Shown: positions 42,092 through 50,721, numbered from the stretch's first letter. The stretch: 64,000 nucleotides of DNA from Streptomyces umbrinus (GCF_030817415.1 NZ_JAUSZI010000002.1:7998001-8062000), one strand, 5' to 3'. Notes: generated by a model not told the origin, from the letters alone. Translations and numbers: made by a program.

Positions 42092-42862
42092 TCAGCCCGT
42101 CTCGACGCCCAGTGTCAGCGTGCCCGCGTAGCCGGACGACGCCGAGCTGCCCAGCGCTGTGAGCGTCAGCAGGCCGGACGCGGCGCCTCCCTCGTCGTAG
42201 ACGGAATCCTGCGCGAGGGTCGTCCGGGGCACGGTGTTGGCGGCGTACGCGGCCACCTCCGCCACGTCCTCGGTGATCCCCTCGTCGAAGAACAGCTGCC
42301 CGGTGTGCAGCTCCTGACCGCCCTCGAAGGAGCCGTCGGAGGTCAGCGTGACGTCGGTGTGCACCTTCACGTGGATGTGGATGCACCGCCCCCGGTACCA
42401 GCCGGGATAGACGCTGGTGATCCGGGCGACCCCGTCGGAGCCGGTCAGCACCCCGCCCCGCAGGAACGTCCCGTTGTCCGGCTCGTCGTGCCCGTTGCCC
42501 CCGACGAAACCGGAGTACTCGCCGAGCGCGTCGCAGTGCCAGATCTCCACGAGCGCGTTGCCGAGCGGGGCGCACGTGTCGTCGTCGACGACGGTGAGCG
42601 TGAGTTTCAGCGGGACACCGGTCTTGTCCTCGCTGACATCGGCGCGGACGAGCTGTCCGTCGAGGTAGTAGGGGCCTTCGGTCATCTCCTTGGTGAGGGT
42701 GCAGACGGCCGCGGCTGCCACGGGGGCCGTGTCGGCCGCCTCGGCTGTGGGGGCTTCGGGCGCGGCGGCGGTGATGGCCAGGGAGGCGGCCGTGGCGCCG
42801 GTGGCGATCAGTACGGTGCGGCGACCGAACGCGGTGGGGGTTGCCTTCGAAGTGTCTGTCAT
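42092..42862 (-). CDS. secreted intradiol ring-cleavage dioxygenase, 256 aa
   Basis: A catechol/protocatechuate-type dioxygenase fold preceded by a twin-arginine-like signal (FGRRTVLIATGATAASLAIT), so it is probably exported folded with its iron. Ligand candidates are the Tyr pair in MTEGPYYLDGQ, the Tyr in SVYPGWYRGR, and the two His in RCIHIHVKVH, the expected Tyr2His2 Fe(III) site. NALVEIWHCDALGEYSGF is a family hallmark. The ATG at 42862 begins MTDTSKAT. Secreted members attack lignin-derived catechols. No carbohydrate-binding domain follows. It is convergent with the small cysteine-rich gene. Confidence 0.82.
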   Translation of the reverse strand: MTDTSKATPTAFGRRTVLIATGATAASLAITAAAPEAPTAEAADTAPVAAAAVCTLTKEMTEGPYYLDGQLVRADVSEDKTGVPLKLTLTVVDDDTCAPLGNALVEIWHCDALGEYSGFVGGNGHDEPDNGTFLRGGVLTGSDGVARITSVYPGWYRGRCIHIHVKVHTDVTLTSDGSFEGGQELHTGQLFFDEGITEDVAEVAAYAANTVPRTTLAQDSVYDEGGAASGLLTLTALGSSASSGYAGTLTLGVETG

Positions 42863-42884
42863 GAACACGGCACCGTAGGAAGGG

Positions 42885-43676
42885 ATGCTGTTGACGGGCT
42901 GTCGGTTAGGCAAAGTGGGCAGCCGTCAAGTTCGTTGCAGGACAGGTGAGTTCGATTCGATCCGGATCGAAGGCGGGTGCGTGGCGTGGTGTACGGACCG
43001 CAGGCTGGTCGCCGTCTTCGGCGGCTGGCGGCACAGGGTGCGCCGCGAACTGCCCGCTGGCGTACGCCCGCTGCTCCGCCTGGCTCCGCCCGTCGGCTAC
43101 TCGGCGGACTTCCTCACCCAGGCGGTCGGCACGGGCGGCCTGGACGCCGGGATCGGCGCCCTGCTGTCCACGCGGCGGCAGCGGTTCCGGGGCGATTTGG
43201 TGGAACTGTCCCGCGCGGGCCGACGACTGCCGCCGTGGGCGGGGCTGCTCGCCGACAGGGACAGGGAGGCCGTGGGACATCTGGCGCGTACGTTCAGGAG
43301 CTACTTCGGCTGTGCTCCGACCCTTTGGCGGAACGGCATCCGCGCCCGCTTCGACGCCGGACGCGCCGCCCACGGCCGGTAGTGCGCCGTGGTCTGTCCG
43401 ATGACCCACGAGGCGGTACCGGGCGGCGGCGCACCTGGACTCCGCGCCCTGAACGCCCTCCTCGGCGTACCCGTGCCGGGATCCTGGAATCGGTCGCGGA
43501 ACATGGGAGTCACGACGACCGAACTCGCCCACGACGCGGGCATCTCCCCGGCCACGGCCGGCCATCACGTCGGCATCCTGCGCAAGGCGGGGAAGGCCGT
43601 ACTGCACTCGGTCACGCCGCTGGGGCCGGCGCTGCTGGACGGCCATTCGGCTTCGCGACCACGGCGGTTGGCGTGA
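42885..43676 (+). pseudogene. decayed ArsR-type helix-turn-helix regulator
   Basis: Two open stretches are remnants of one regulator. The first (to 43382) reads WRHRVRRELPAGVRPLLRLA, PPVGYSADFLTQAV and a helical region ending TLWRNGIRARFDAGRAAHGR, like the N-terminal part of DUF5937-type ArsR regulators. After a stop, the second (43389-43676) holds LRALNALLGVPVPGS, then VTTTELAHDAGISPATAGHH and VGILRKAGKAVLHSVTPLGP, the winged helix-turn-helix end. The middle of the expected 330-residue protein (about 130 residues) is missing and the N-terminus lacks its usual opening. This is true decay, unlike the single-base slips elsewhere in the window. Confidence 0.6.
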
Positions 43677-43718
43677 ACCGATGGCGGCGGACGCCAACGG
43701 CTCTCTAGCGTTGGTCAC

Positions 43719-44057
43719 ATGACCGACAACCGGATTGAACTGGCCGACGCCGTGCAGGCTGTACGGGACGAACTGATCACAGCGGCGGGGCGTTCGTCCG
43801 GGCAGGACGTGACCTTCGAAGTGGGCGACATCGAGCTGGAGTTCAGCGTTGAGCTGCGTAAGGAGGTCGCGGGCGGGGTCAAGGTGAAGGCTTGGGTGGT
43901 GGAGGCCGGGGTTGACGGGGGCGGAGTTACGACTCGGACGCATCGGGTGGCGATGACGCTCAAAGCGCTGGACGCGCGGACCGGGGAGCCGTGGAAGGTG
44001 CGGAATGAGAGCAGGGGGAGTGTGGCTCGGTTCGGTAGGGGTGGCGACGAGCAGTGA
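43719..44057 (+). CDS. trypsin-co-occurring protein, trypco2 family, 112 aa
   Basis: A small soluble protein with the trypco2 layout: IELADAVQAVRDELITAAGR, a beta strand VTFEVGDIELEFSVELRKEV, and VKVKAWVVEAG with a C-terminal strand HRVAMTLKAL. The family is found beside trypsin-like peptidases and NTPases in predicted conflict systems. Its TGA overlaps the GTG of the trypsin-NACHT gene (GTGA), so the two are made together, probably as a sensor or adaptor pair. Confidence 0.82.
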   Translation: MTDNRIELADAVQAVRDELITAAGRSSGQDVTFEVGDIELEFSVELRKEVAGGVKVKAWVVEAGVDGGGVTTRTHRVAMTLKALDARTGEPWKVRNESRGSVARFGRGGDEQ

Positions 44058-46936
44058 TCGCGGGCGGGGTTGCGGACCTGGTCGTGGCGGTCCTTGGGGA
44101 GGGGCAGGGCAGCGGAGTACTGCTCGGCCTCAACCTGGTGCTCACTGCGCGGCACGTGGCGGACGGCAGCGGTGTCGTGGAGGTGATCCATCCGTCGAGC
44201 AGGAGGCCGGTGGAATGCGAGGTCATCTGGGCTGACGAGGTCCTCGATGCCGCTCTGCTGAGGGCTGAGTCGGCGGTGATCAGCGCCGAGCATGCCGCGC
44301 CTTTGGGGCGGCCCCGGGTGGGCCGCGTTGCCCTGGCATCTCCGCTGTCGCACTGCCAGATCGTCGGGTTCCCCCAGATCCAGCGCTATGGGGACCAGGG
44401 CGACGACCTCGAGTACGAGCAGTATCGCGGGACCGTGCTGCCCATGGCCGGACGCATGCGGAACGTCCTGGTCTGTGAACTCGACGTGCCTGCCGCAGAC
44501 GAGCGAGGTAGTGAGGTATCACCGCTGGCGGGGCTGTCGGGGGCTCCGGTCTTCGCCGGAGCGGTGCTCCTCGGGGTGGTGACCCAGGTGCCCCGGAGCC
44601 GCTCCCACTTCAGGATCGAGGCGGCCCCGATCGACGCCGCGATGACATCGGTTCGGCGGATCCGCTGGAATCCCACGTTCGAGGAGATCACCGATGTCCA
44701 CCCCAAGGACGAGCTGTTCGAAGCCCGGTACGCCAAGGACCTGGCGGCGCAGTACCGCAAGACGGAGATCTTCGGCATCGAGGAACTCGGCCGTACCGAG
44801 TCCCGCTGGGATCTCGACACGGCCTATCTGAGTCTGGAGGCCGAGGCCGCCACCCCGGACGGACGCCCGGAAGCAAGGCCCTCCGCGCAGCGCATCGAGT
44901 CCCTGTTGAAGACACGCCCTCGCGCCCTGCTACGCGGTCAGGCGGGCGCCGGCAAGACCACTCTCGTCTGGTGGCTGGCAGCCCACGCGGCGAACGGCAC
45001 CCTCAACATGAAGCTCGCCCAGTTGAACGGCCTGGTGCCCTTCGTCATCCCGATGCGCGAGGTGTACGCGCGGGGCGGACGGTTCCCGGCGGTGTCGGAA
45101 CTCCTGTCCGCCGGACGAGTCATCTCGGACGATGCCCCCGAAGGCTGGGCCGGTCGAGTCCTGGAGGCCGGCCGAGGGCTGCTCCTGGTGGACGGCCTGG
45201 ACGAAGTCCCGCCGGAGGAACGGGAGAAGGCCCGCCGCTGGCTCTCCGCACTGCTCGACCGGTACCCGGAAACCCGGTGCCTGGCCACCGTCCGCCCCGA
45301 CGCGGTCGAGGAGGACTGGCTCCGTTCCGAGGGCTTCACCGAACTGACACTGCTGCCCATGAGCGACGAGGACATCCAGTCCTTCGTCACCGCCTGGCAC
45401 AACGCCGCGCGCTTGGAGGCCGAGCGCGTCTACGACGCCCACCGGTGCGGCGACGAGAGGCAACTCCTCACCTCCCTGGAACAGGACCTTGCCCACCAGC
45501 TGCGGCAGAACCCGGCACTGCGCGATCTCGCCCGCACCCCGCTCCTCTGCGCCGTGATCTGCGCCCTGCACCGGCGCCGCCGCGGCCTCCTGCCCACAAC
45601 GCGCTGGTCCCTGTACCGAGCTGCCCTGGCCATGCTTCTCGGCGGCCGCGACGCCGCACGTGGCGTGCCCCACCCCGATGACATCAGCCTCGACTCGGAC
45701 GAACAGCACGCCCTGCTCCAACGGCTCGCCATCTGGCTGGTGCGGACCGAGCAGCAGCAGATGACCCATGAGCAGGCGACGCAACAACTCGACCTCGCGA
45801 TGCGGGACATGTCGCAGATCCGTACCCAGACGACACCTGAGCGAGCGCTGCGTTTTCTTGTCGCACGCAGTGGTCTGCTGCAGGAGCGGACGGACGACGC
45901 GATCCAGTTCATCCACCGGACGTTCCAGGATTTCCTCGCGGCGAAGGAGTTCCACGAGAGCGGGTATGTCCTCGAACTTCTGAATCACGGGGGCGACGAG
46001 GCCTGGCGGGACGTGATCGTGCTGGCCGTCGGCCACGCGACGCGGACGGATGCGCAGCTGCTCATCGAGAGGCTGGTCCAGTTCGGGGACGTCGTGGAAG
46101 GGCGGGAGGAGAAGTGGTACCTCCATGTGTTGGCCGCCCAGTGCGCCACCAGCCTTTTGTCACTGGACGCGGCGCTGATGGAGGTCGTGAGGGGGCGCGT
46201 TCGAGCCCTGCTGCCTCCGCAGAACCACTCAGAAGCCGGAGACATCGCGAGCCTGGCTGCTTGGGCCGTCGAACTGTTGCCGGGGCCGGGGGAGAAGGAC
46301 GGTTTCGGCGAGTACATCGTCGAGGCTCTCACGAGGATCCGTACGGCGGACGCACGGCAGAAGCTGAAGCAGTTCGCGTTGCATCCCGGGATCGACGTTG
46401 GGGTCCCGATCGCTCTGGGTTGGATTCACCAGCCCGCAGAGGAGTACGCCCGCGAAGTGCTGGCCGACTCCGGTATTTACTCGCTGTATGTTCAGAACAG
46501 CTCGCAGCTGGCTCAGCTGCCACACTTGGAACCGATCCCCAGCATCATCGTGGACGGGTCCTACACCGCGGAAGAACTCGACGCTCATCTGCCCACGAGG
46601 TACGTCGAAGTGATCAGCCTGAGGAACAACCGGAAGATCACCCATCTTGACTTCCTGCGGACCCGGGAGCAGCTGCACGCATTGGATCTCGACCTGCCGG
46701 TGGGAACGCTGGACCTACTGACCGCCCTTGCGCCGCTGCCCAGTGTTCGGCGTCTGAAACTCAACGGGCTGCGGGACTACGCGGACATGAGCCAGTTGCC
46801 TCGTGTCTTTCCGGGCCTGACAGGACTGACACTGCAACTGGAGGAAGGCGCCGCGGAACCGCCCGACCCGAAGGTTCTGGGCGCCGAAGCGCTCGGCGCC
46901 CTCTTCGGGCGTCAGCTGCGGGTGGTGGTGCAGTAG
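44054..46936 (+). CDS. trypsin-NACHT-LRR protein (STAND NTPase, predicted conflict system), 960 aa
   Basis: Residues 1-190 are a trypsin-like domain with all catalytic residues: H34 (LTARHVAD), D65 (VLDAALLR) and S162 (AGLSGAPVF). Residues about 285-450 form a NACHT ATPase: Walker A GQAGAGKT (295-302), Walker B GLLLVDGLDEVP (D380, D383, E384), and CLATVRPDAVEE as sensor region. A helical NACHT-associated region follows (about 450-780, with IHRTFQDFLAAKEF), then leucine-rich-like strands to the C-terminus (THLDFLRTREQLHALDLDLP, SVRRLKLNGLRDY, LTGLTLQLEE). The plan is that of a bacterial NLR: a sensor repeat, an ATP-driven switch and a protease effector. The GTG start overlaps the trypco2 stop. 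The predicted role is abortive-infection-like defence or kin signalling; this is inferred from architecture. Confidence 0.85.
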   Translation: MIAGGVADLVVAVLGEGQGSGVLLGLNLVLTARHVADGSGVVEVIHPSSRRPVECEVIWADEVLDAALLRAESAVISAEHAAPLGRPRVGRVALASPLSHCQIVGFPQIQRYGDQGDDLEYEQYRGTVLPMAGRMRNVLVCELDVPAADERGSEVSPLAGLSGAPVFAGAVLLGVVTQVPRSRSHFRIEAAPIDAAMTSVRRIRWNPTFEEITDVHPKDELFEARYAKDLAAQYRKTEIFGIEELGRTESRWDLDTAYLSLEAEAATPDGRPEARPSAQRIESLLKTRPRALLRGQAGAGKTTLVWWLAAHAANGTLNMKLAQLNGLVPFVIPMREVYARGGRFPAVSELLSAGRVISDDAPEGWAGRVLEAGRGLLLVDGLDEVPPEEREKARRWLSALLDRYPETRCLATVRPDAVEEDWLRSEGFTELTLLPMSDEDIQSFVTAWHNAARLEAERVYDAHRCGDERQLLTSLEQDLAHQLRQNPALRDLARTPLLCAVICALHRRRRGLLPTTRWSLYRAALAMLLGGRDAARGVPHPDDISLDSDEQHALLQRLAIWLVRTEQQQMTHEQATQQLDLAMRDMSQIRTQTTPERALRFLVARSGLLQERTDDAIQFIHRTFQDFLAAKEFHESGYVLELLNHGGDEAWRDVIVLAVGHATRTDAQLLIERLVQFGDVVEGREEKWYLHVLAAQCATSLLSLDAALMEVVRGRVRALLPPQNHSEAGDIASLAAWAVELLPGPGEKDGFGEYIVEALTRIRTADARQKLKQFALHPGIDVGVPIALGWIHQPAEEYAREVLADSGIYSLYVQNSSQLAQLPHLEPIPSIIVDGSYTAEELDAHLPTRYVEVISLRNNRKITHLDFLRTREQLHALDLDLPVGTLDLLTALAPLPSVRRLKLNGLRDYADMSQLPRVFPGLTGLTLQLEEGAAEPPDPKVLGAEALGALFGRQLRVVVQ

Positions 46937-47099
46937 GAGACGAACGCCCCCCCCACGCTTCAGGCGAAAGCGCCAGCCGACGCTCCTCCGTGATCTTGGA
47001 GTCGCGTACATGGATGATGCGGGGGCAGGTGGCGACCTCGACGCAGTCGCCGTCGCTGCTGTAGCTGCTCTTGAACCAGGCCAGTTCGCCGGTGCTCAT
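46912..47099 (-). CDS. DUF397 protein (frameshifted in a G8 tract near 46947-46954)
   Basis: MSTGELAWFKSSYSSDGDCV followed by EVATCPRIIHVRDSKITEER is the complete DUF397 core, a 55-65-residue partner of WhiJ-like regulators. As written the frame goes astray after SPEAWGG and runs to 46761. One more G in the eight-G run (46947-46954) gives AFVSYCTTTRS and a stop at 46912, the normal length. The ATG at 47099 overlaps the end of the XRE regulator. The real 3' end overlaps the NACHT gene on the other strand by 25 bp. Confidence 0.7.
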
Positions 47100-47866
47100 A
47101 GCTCTCCTCGCATGCGCTGCAACAGGCTCACGGAGTCTTCAAGGGTGAGAGCCTGCGCAAGCATCCTGGCATACCGCCTTTGGAGGACGCTGGCCTCTTT
47201 CGGGTCGGAGATGAGCAGGCCGCCTCGCTGTCCCTCGCAGTAGGCGAACCACTTGTTCTCCGGGGTCTCCAGGAGCTGCATCGGGCCGTCGAGCCCTGCG
47301 TGCGTCTCCCGCGCTGTCGGCATGATCTGGATCTCCACGTTCCGCAGCTCGGCGATCTCCAGTACGTGGTCGATGAGCTCCCGAGTGACCTCCACGCCGC
47401 CCGTTCGCCGCCGGAACAGGTGCTCCTCCAGGACGAAGGCGAACGCGGTGTTCGGCCGTTCCCGCAGCAGTCGTTGCCGTTCCGCTCGCGCTGCCCACTG
47501 AGCCTCGATCTGTTCGTCGCTCAGCGGCGGGAGCTGGTTCGTGAACAGGGTCCGCGCGTACGCCTCCGTCTGCAACAGCCCCGGAATCAACCGGCATTCG
47601 TACGTGTACAGCGTGATTGCCATGCCCTCCAACTGTGCCCACCGCCGAAACCACGCCGCCAGTCCCGGCTGCCGAGCCAGATGCTGTGCCGCCCGTGTCA
47701 GCACCCCCGTATTCCCCAGCACCGCCTCCGACCGCTCCGCGAACGTCGGATCCGGCATCCGCCTCCCCAACTCCACCGAAGCCACCGTGTGCTTGGAGAG
47801 CCCACCTGATCCCCGAACTCCTCCCGGTTCACCACCCGCACCCGTACCCACCACGCCCTCGACCAC
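47096..47866 (-). CDS. WhiJ-like XRE/DUF5753 regulator with damaged N-terminus
   Basis: Residues about 20-45 retain only the recognition half of the helix-turn-helix, LSKHTVASVELGRRMPDPTF. The rest is an intact DUF5753 domain (LYTYECRLIPGLLQTEAYAR, EIQIMPTARETHAGLDGPMQ, ADGGLLISD-like LLISDPKEASVLQRRYARML). Normal members begin REEFG, then about 25 residues of helices 1-2. Here REEFGDQVG occurs in another frame directly before LSKHTV, so helices 1-2 are deleted and the frame is shifted. DNA binding is probably lost. It overlaps the DUF397 gene. Confidence 0.65.
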   Translation of the reverse strand: MVEGVVGTGAGGEPGGVRGSGGLSKHTVASVELGRRMPDPTFAERSEAVLGNTGVLTRAAQHLARQPGLAAWFRRWAQLEGMAITLYTYECRLIPGLLQTEAYARTLFTNQLPPLSDEQIEAQWAARAERQRLLRERPNTAFAFVLEEHLFRRRTGGVEVTRELIDHVLEIAELRNVEIQIMPTARETHAGLDGPMQLLETPENKWFAYCEGQRGGLLISDPKEASVLQRRYARMLAQALTLEDSVSLLQRMRGEL

Positions 47867-48037
47867 CGACGGTCACCTCCCGCACACATGGTCACGGCCA
47901 GTCACAAGTACTGTCCACCCCGTAACCGCGTACGCTCCCGCAGCGTACGCACCTCCCACCTGGTGAACTGCCCCGCGCACCCGCCAGATTGAGGGCATGC
48001 CCGCACCCCGCACCCCCAACCCCCGGTCACCCTACGT

Positions 48038-48476
48038 ATGTTCACCCAGCGCCTCAGCGTCACCCCACGCGGCGCCCGCCTCGCCCGGCACCTCGCACTG
48101 AACCAGCTCCAGGCCTGGGGCATCCCGTACGACAGTGACGCCTCCGAGGCGGTCGCGCTGATCGTCGCCGAGCTGGCGGCCAACGCGGTGACCCACGGCC
48201 GAGTCCCCGGCCGGGACTTCGAGCTGCGCCTGTCGCTTCCCACAGGCAGCATCCGCATTGAGGTCAGCGATACCCGTACCGAACCCCGCCCCCCCCGAAA
48301 CCCGGCGACGTACCTCCCCCGCACCCCTCGACGAACACGGCCGCGGACTCGTCCTCGTCGACGCGCTCGCCGACCGCTGGGAGGTGCTGGACCGTCAGCC
48401 GCCCGGCACGACGGTCCGCGCGGAGGTCGACGTGCCGTACTGGTCTGCCCTCTTCAGGCCTCCGGCCGTACGGTGA
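48038..48476 (+). pseudogene. anti-sigma-factor-like ATPase (HATPase_c), frameshifted twice
   Basis: The frame opening MFTQRLSVTPRGARLARHLA has the N-box VALIVAELAANAVTHGRVPG of RsbW/SpoIIAB-like ATPases. It loses register in an eight-C run at 48289-48296. PKPGDVPPP appears in a second frame and PLDEHGRGLVLVDALADRWE (the ATP-lid and final strand) in a third, ending at 48476. One added C in the run and one more near 48315-48320 restore a normal protein of about 145 residues. It is the third member of the WhiJ-like trio (ATPase, XRE, DUF397), divergent from the regulator. Confidence 0.65.
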
Positions 48477-48480
48477 ACAG

Positions 48481-50523
48481 TCAGGCCGACCGGTTGCGGT
48501 CGAGCAGGTCCTGGATGCGGGTGGCGACGGCGTGGCCCGCCTCGTCGACCGGCGTGAGGCGTTCGACGATCGCACGGCTCCTGGCCGTGTCGTCCGCGTT
48601 GATGCGGTGCACCACCTCGTCCAGCGTCGAGCGCAGACGGGCCCTGTGCCGCTGATGGTGCTCCTCGGCCGCGTCGATCAGGAGCCGGCCCTGGCCCCGC
48701 ACCATCTCCTCGAAGCCGTTACGGGCCTGCTTCGCCTGCTCGTCGATCATGGCCTTGCGTTCCTGGCGGGCCTGCTGGATCTTGGACTCCCGTTCCTTGA
48801 GAACGTCCGTGATCCTGGCGATGCCGATGGCGGCGATGACGGCCGCTCCCACGGGGAGCGCGATGGTGGCGAGACTGAGACTGGTCGTCAGCCAGACGGC
48901 TCCGCCGGCGAGGGGGCTGGCCACACCGAGTGTGTTCGCCGCGGTCTGGACCATGGAGTACGCCCGCCAGGGGCGACCCAGCTCCGTCTGCGCCGGGATG
49001 GTCTCGGGGTCGAGCGACTCGGGCGCGACCAGTTCGGATCCGGCGTCCTCGTCCTCGAGCTCCGACCGCAGGATCTGCCGGGCGAGCTGGTCGAGTGCCT
49101 CGCGTTCGCCCTCCCAGAGGGTGCCGGGTCCTTCGGGCCCGGTCATCCACTCGTTGAAGAGCTGGACATAGCGGACGTCGATGTCGTGGGCGTGCTCGGC
49201 GCTCAGGTTGCCCGAATCGATGAACTCGTCCAGGCCCCGGTGCAGTTCGTCCGCCAGGCCGCCGAACGGCCGCTGGGCGATACGGATCCTGCGGTCCAGT
49301 TCGTCGTTCAGTTCCGCCCGCATCCGTACGACGGAGTCGTCCATGCCGTCCAGACGGTCACGGAGATGGTCGCGCTGCGTCTCCAGGTCGTCGACGGTCA
49401 CGCGATGCGCCTCGAGCATGTCGGTGATGCTTCGCCGTCGTCGCCGCACGAGCCAGCCCGCCTCTTCACCGACCTGCTTCAGGTGCTTGTAGCCGGCGCC
49501 GGACTCCAACAGGGCCTGGAGGCGCTCGCGCAACTCGCCCATGCGGCTGCGTCGTCTGAGCACGCTTCCGTCTCCGTTGTGGGCCTCCTCGTGCTCGGCC
49601 CTGGCCTCCAATGCCGCCGAGACGGGGAGGAACCCGTCATTGACGAAGTCCCCGGCTCCGCGGTGACGGTCGCGCAGATACTGATTGTTGGTGGTCAGCA
49701 CGTTCTTCCAGGCAGCCTGGCCGTGCTCGCGCTGTGCGGCCCGGTCGATCCCGGACAGGACCCAGAGCACCGGCTTGCCTCCGGGTTCCGCGTGGGCGTA
49801 CAGATCCTTGATCAGGCTCAGTTCGTGGGAGGTCAGGGCCTCGGTGGCCTGGCTCACGTAGATGAAGCAGTCGGCCTCCTTCCATGCCTCGTACAGGATG
49901 TCGTCGTGTGTCTCGTTCTCGGACTCCGAGCCGGGCAGGTCGAAGAGCTTGATCGGCAGACGGGTCCGGGAGAGGAGCAGCTCGATCCGCTCGACCTGGC
50001 GGTTGACGTGGTCGGGGTGGCGATCGGTGACGTTGCCGTCCGCCGCCACGTAGGCGGCCACTTCGGCGCGGTGCAGATTCGTGCCGATCTCCACCCAGTC
50101 GGCGATCCCCTTGAACTTCACCTGCAGCAGCCCGCGGCCCGTCGCGTCGACCTTGGGATCGTCTCCCACGGGGACGATCGTCGAAGGGCAGGCGGTGTTC
50201 GGGCTCGCGGACGAGGGGAGGAGGCCGAGGTACTCGTCCGACTGCTCGCCGTCCTCGTCGATGATCGGCACGTACTCGAGGTGGCCTTGGAGACCGCTGA
50301 TCAGGAAGCTCTTCCCGGAGGACTGCCGCCCCAGCAGTGCCACGTTGAGCATGGCCGACAGGGCGCGGGTGCTCATGGCCTGGATGCGCTCGACATCCGA
50401 CTCGAGATCGGCGGTCGCCGACTCCGGAAGGATCTCCGAGACCTCGGCAACCGTGCCCAGCCACTGTTCGCAGCGGTCCAAGAGGTGCTTCAGCTCGTCC
50501 CTTGCTTCTTCCACCGGCATCAT
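48481..50523 (-). CDS. dynamin-like large GTPase, 680 aa
   Basis: A bacterial dynamin-family protein. P-loop GRQSSGKS is at residues 65-72; the switch region TACPSTIVPVG carries the G2 Thr; the G3 motif is LFDLPGSES (D195-G198); VLWVLSGIDRAA is the likely G4 region. Long helices fill residues about 300-520. A hydrophobic hairpin at about 560-610 (GGAVWLTTSLSLATIALPVG, AAVIAAIGIA) would insert in the membrane, followed by a charged coiled coil (about 610-680). The start is taken at the Met-Met at 50523; longer starts are possible. Bacterial dynamins remodel membranes, support septation or protect against phage lysis. It lies beside the NACHT and WhiJ-like genes and is single, without the usual paired dynamin gene. 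Confidence 0.82.
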   Translation of the reverse strand: MMPVEEARDELKHLLDRCEQWLGTVAEVSEILPESATADLESDVERIQAMSTRALSAMLNVALLGRQSSGKSFLISGLQGHLEYVPIIDEDGEQSDEYLGLLPSSASPNTACPSTIVPVGDDPKVDATGRGLLQVKFKGIADWVEIGTNLHRAEVAAYVAADGNVTDRHPDHVNRQVERIELLLSRTRLPIKLFDLPGSESENETHDDILYEAWKEADCFIYVSQATEALTSHELSLIKDLYAHAEPGGKPVLWVLSGIDRAAQREHGQAAWKNVLTTNNQYLRDRHRGAGDFVNDGFLPVSAALEARAEHEEAHNGDGSVLRRRSRMGELRERLQALLESGAGYKHLKQVGEEAGWLVRRRRRSITDMLEAHRVTVDDLETQRDHLRDRLDGMDDSVVRMRAELNDELDRRIRIAQRPFGGLADELHRGLDEFIDSGNLSAEHAHDIDVRYVQLFNEWMTGPEGPGTLWEGEREALDQLARQILRSELEDEDAGSELVAPESLDPETIPAQTELGRPWRAYSMVQTAANTLGVASPLAGGAVWLTTSLSLATIALPVGAAVIAAIGIARITDVLKERESKIQQARQERKAMIDEQAKQARNGFEEMVRGQGRLLIDAAEEHHQRHRARLRSTLDEVVHRINADDTARSRAIVERLTPVDEAGHAVATRIQDLLDRNRSA

Positions 50524-50618
50524 GAGCCCACTTGTACCCCTGGGGGCCGTCGCCCGACCGGGGAACGGCCCCAGGCTTCCCTGAACCCACACCTCGGTGA
50601 CACCGGTTGTGAGAACCA

Positions 50619-50686
50619 TTGACGCGCAAGAGGTTCGATTCTACGGTCCCGTCCGAAGTGGCGATCGATGGTCGAAATGTCGAACG
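50619..50686 (+). promoter_or_regulatory. arabinanase promoter with two IclR-type operators
   Basis: TTGACG (50619-50624), 17 bases, TACGGT (50642-50647). GTCCGAAGTGGCGATC starts at 50651 and GTCGAAATGTCGAACG at 50671, with the same +4 and +24 offsets from the -10 as in the importer promoter at 32942. The shared wording CTACGGTCCCGT shows common origin or strong shared selection. There is no LacI-like AAGCGCTT here. Confidence 0.65.
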
Positions 50687-50721
50687 TTACATGAACTCCC
50701 CCCACCGCAAGGAGGATTCAC

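Noticed and set aside
42885..43382. Independent 165-residue gene
   Set aside because: It lacks a credible start and matches only part of an ArsR-type regulator whose C-terminal part follows in the next frame, so it is treated as a pseudogene fragment.
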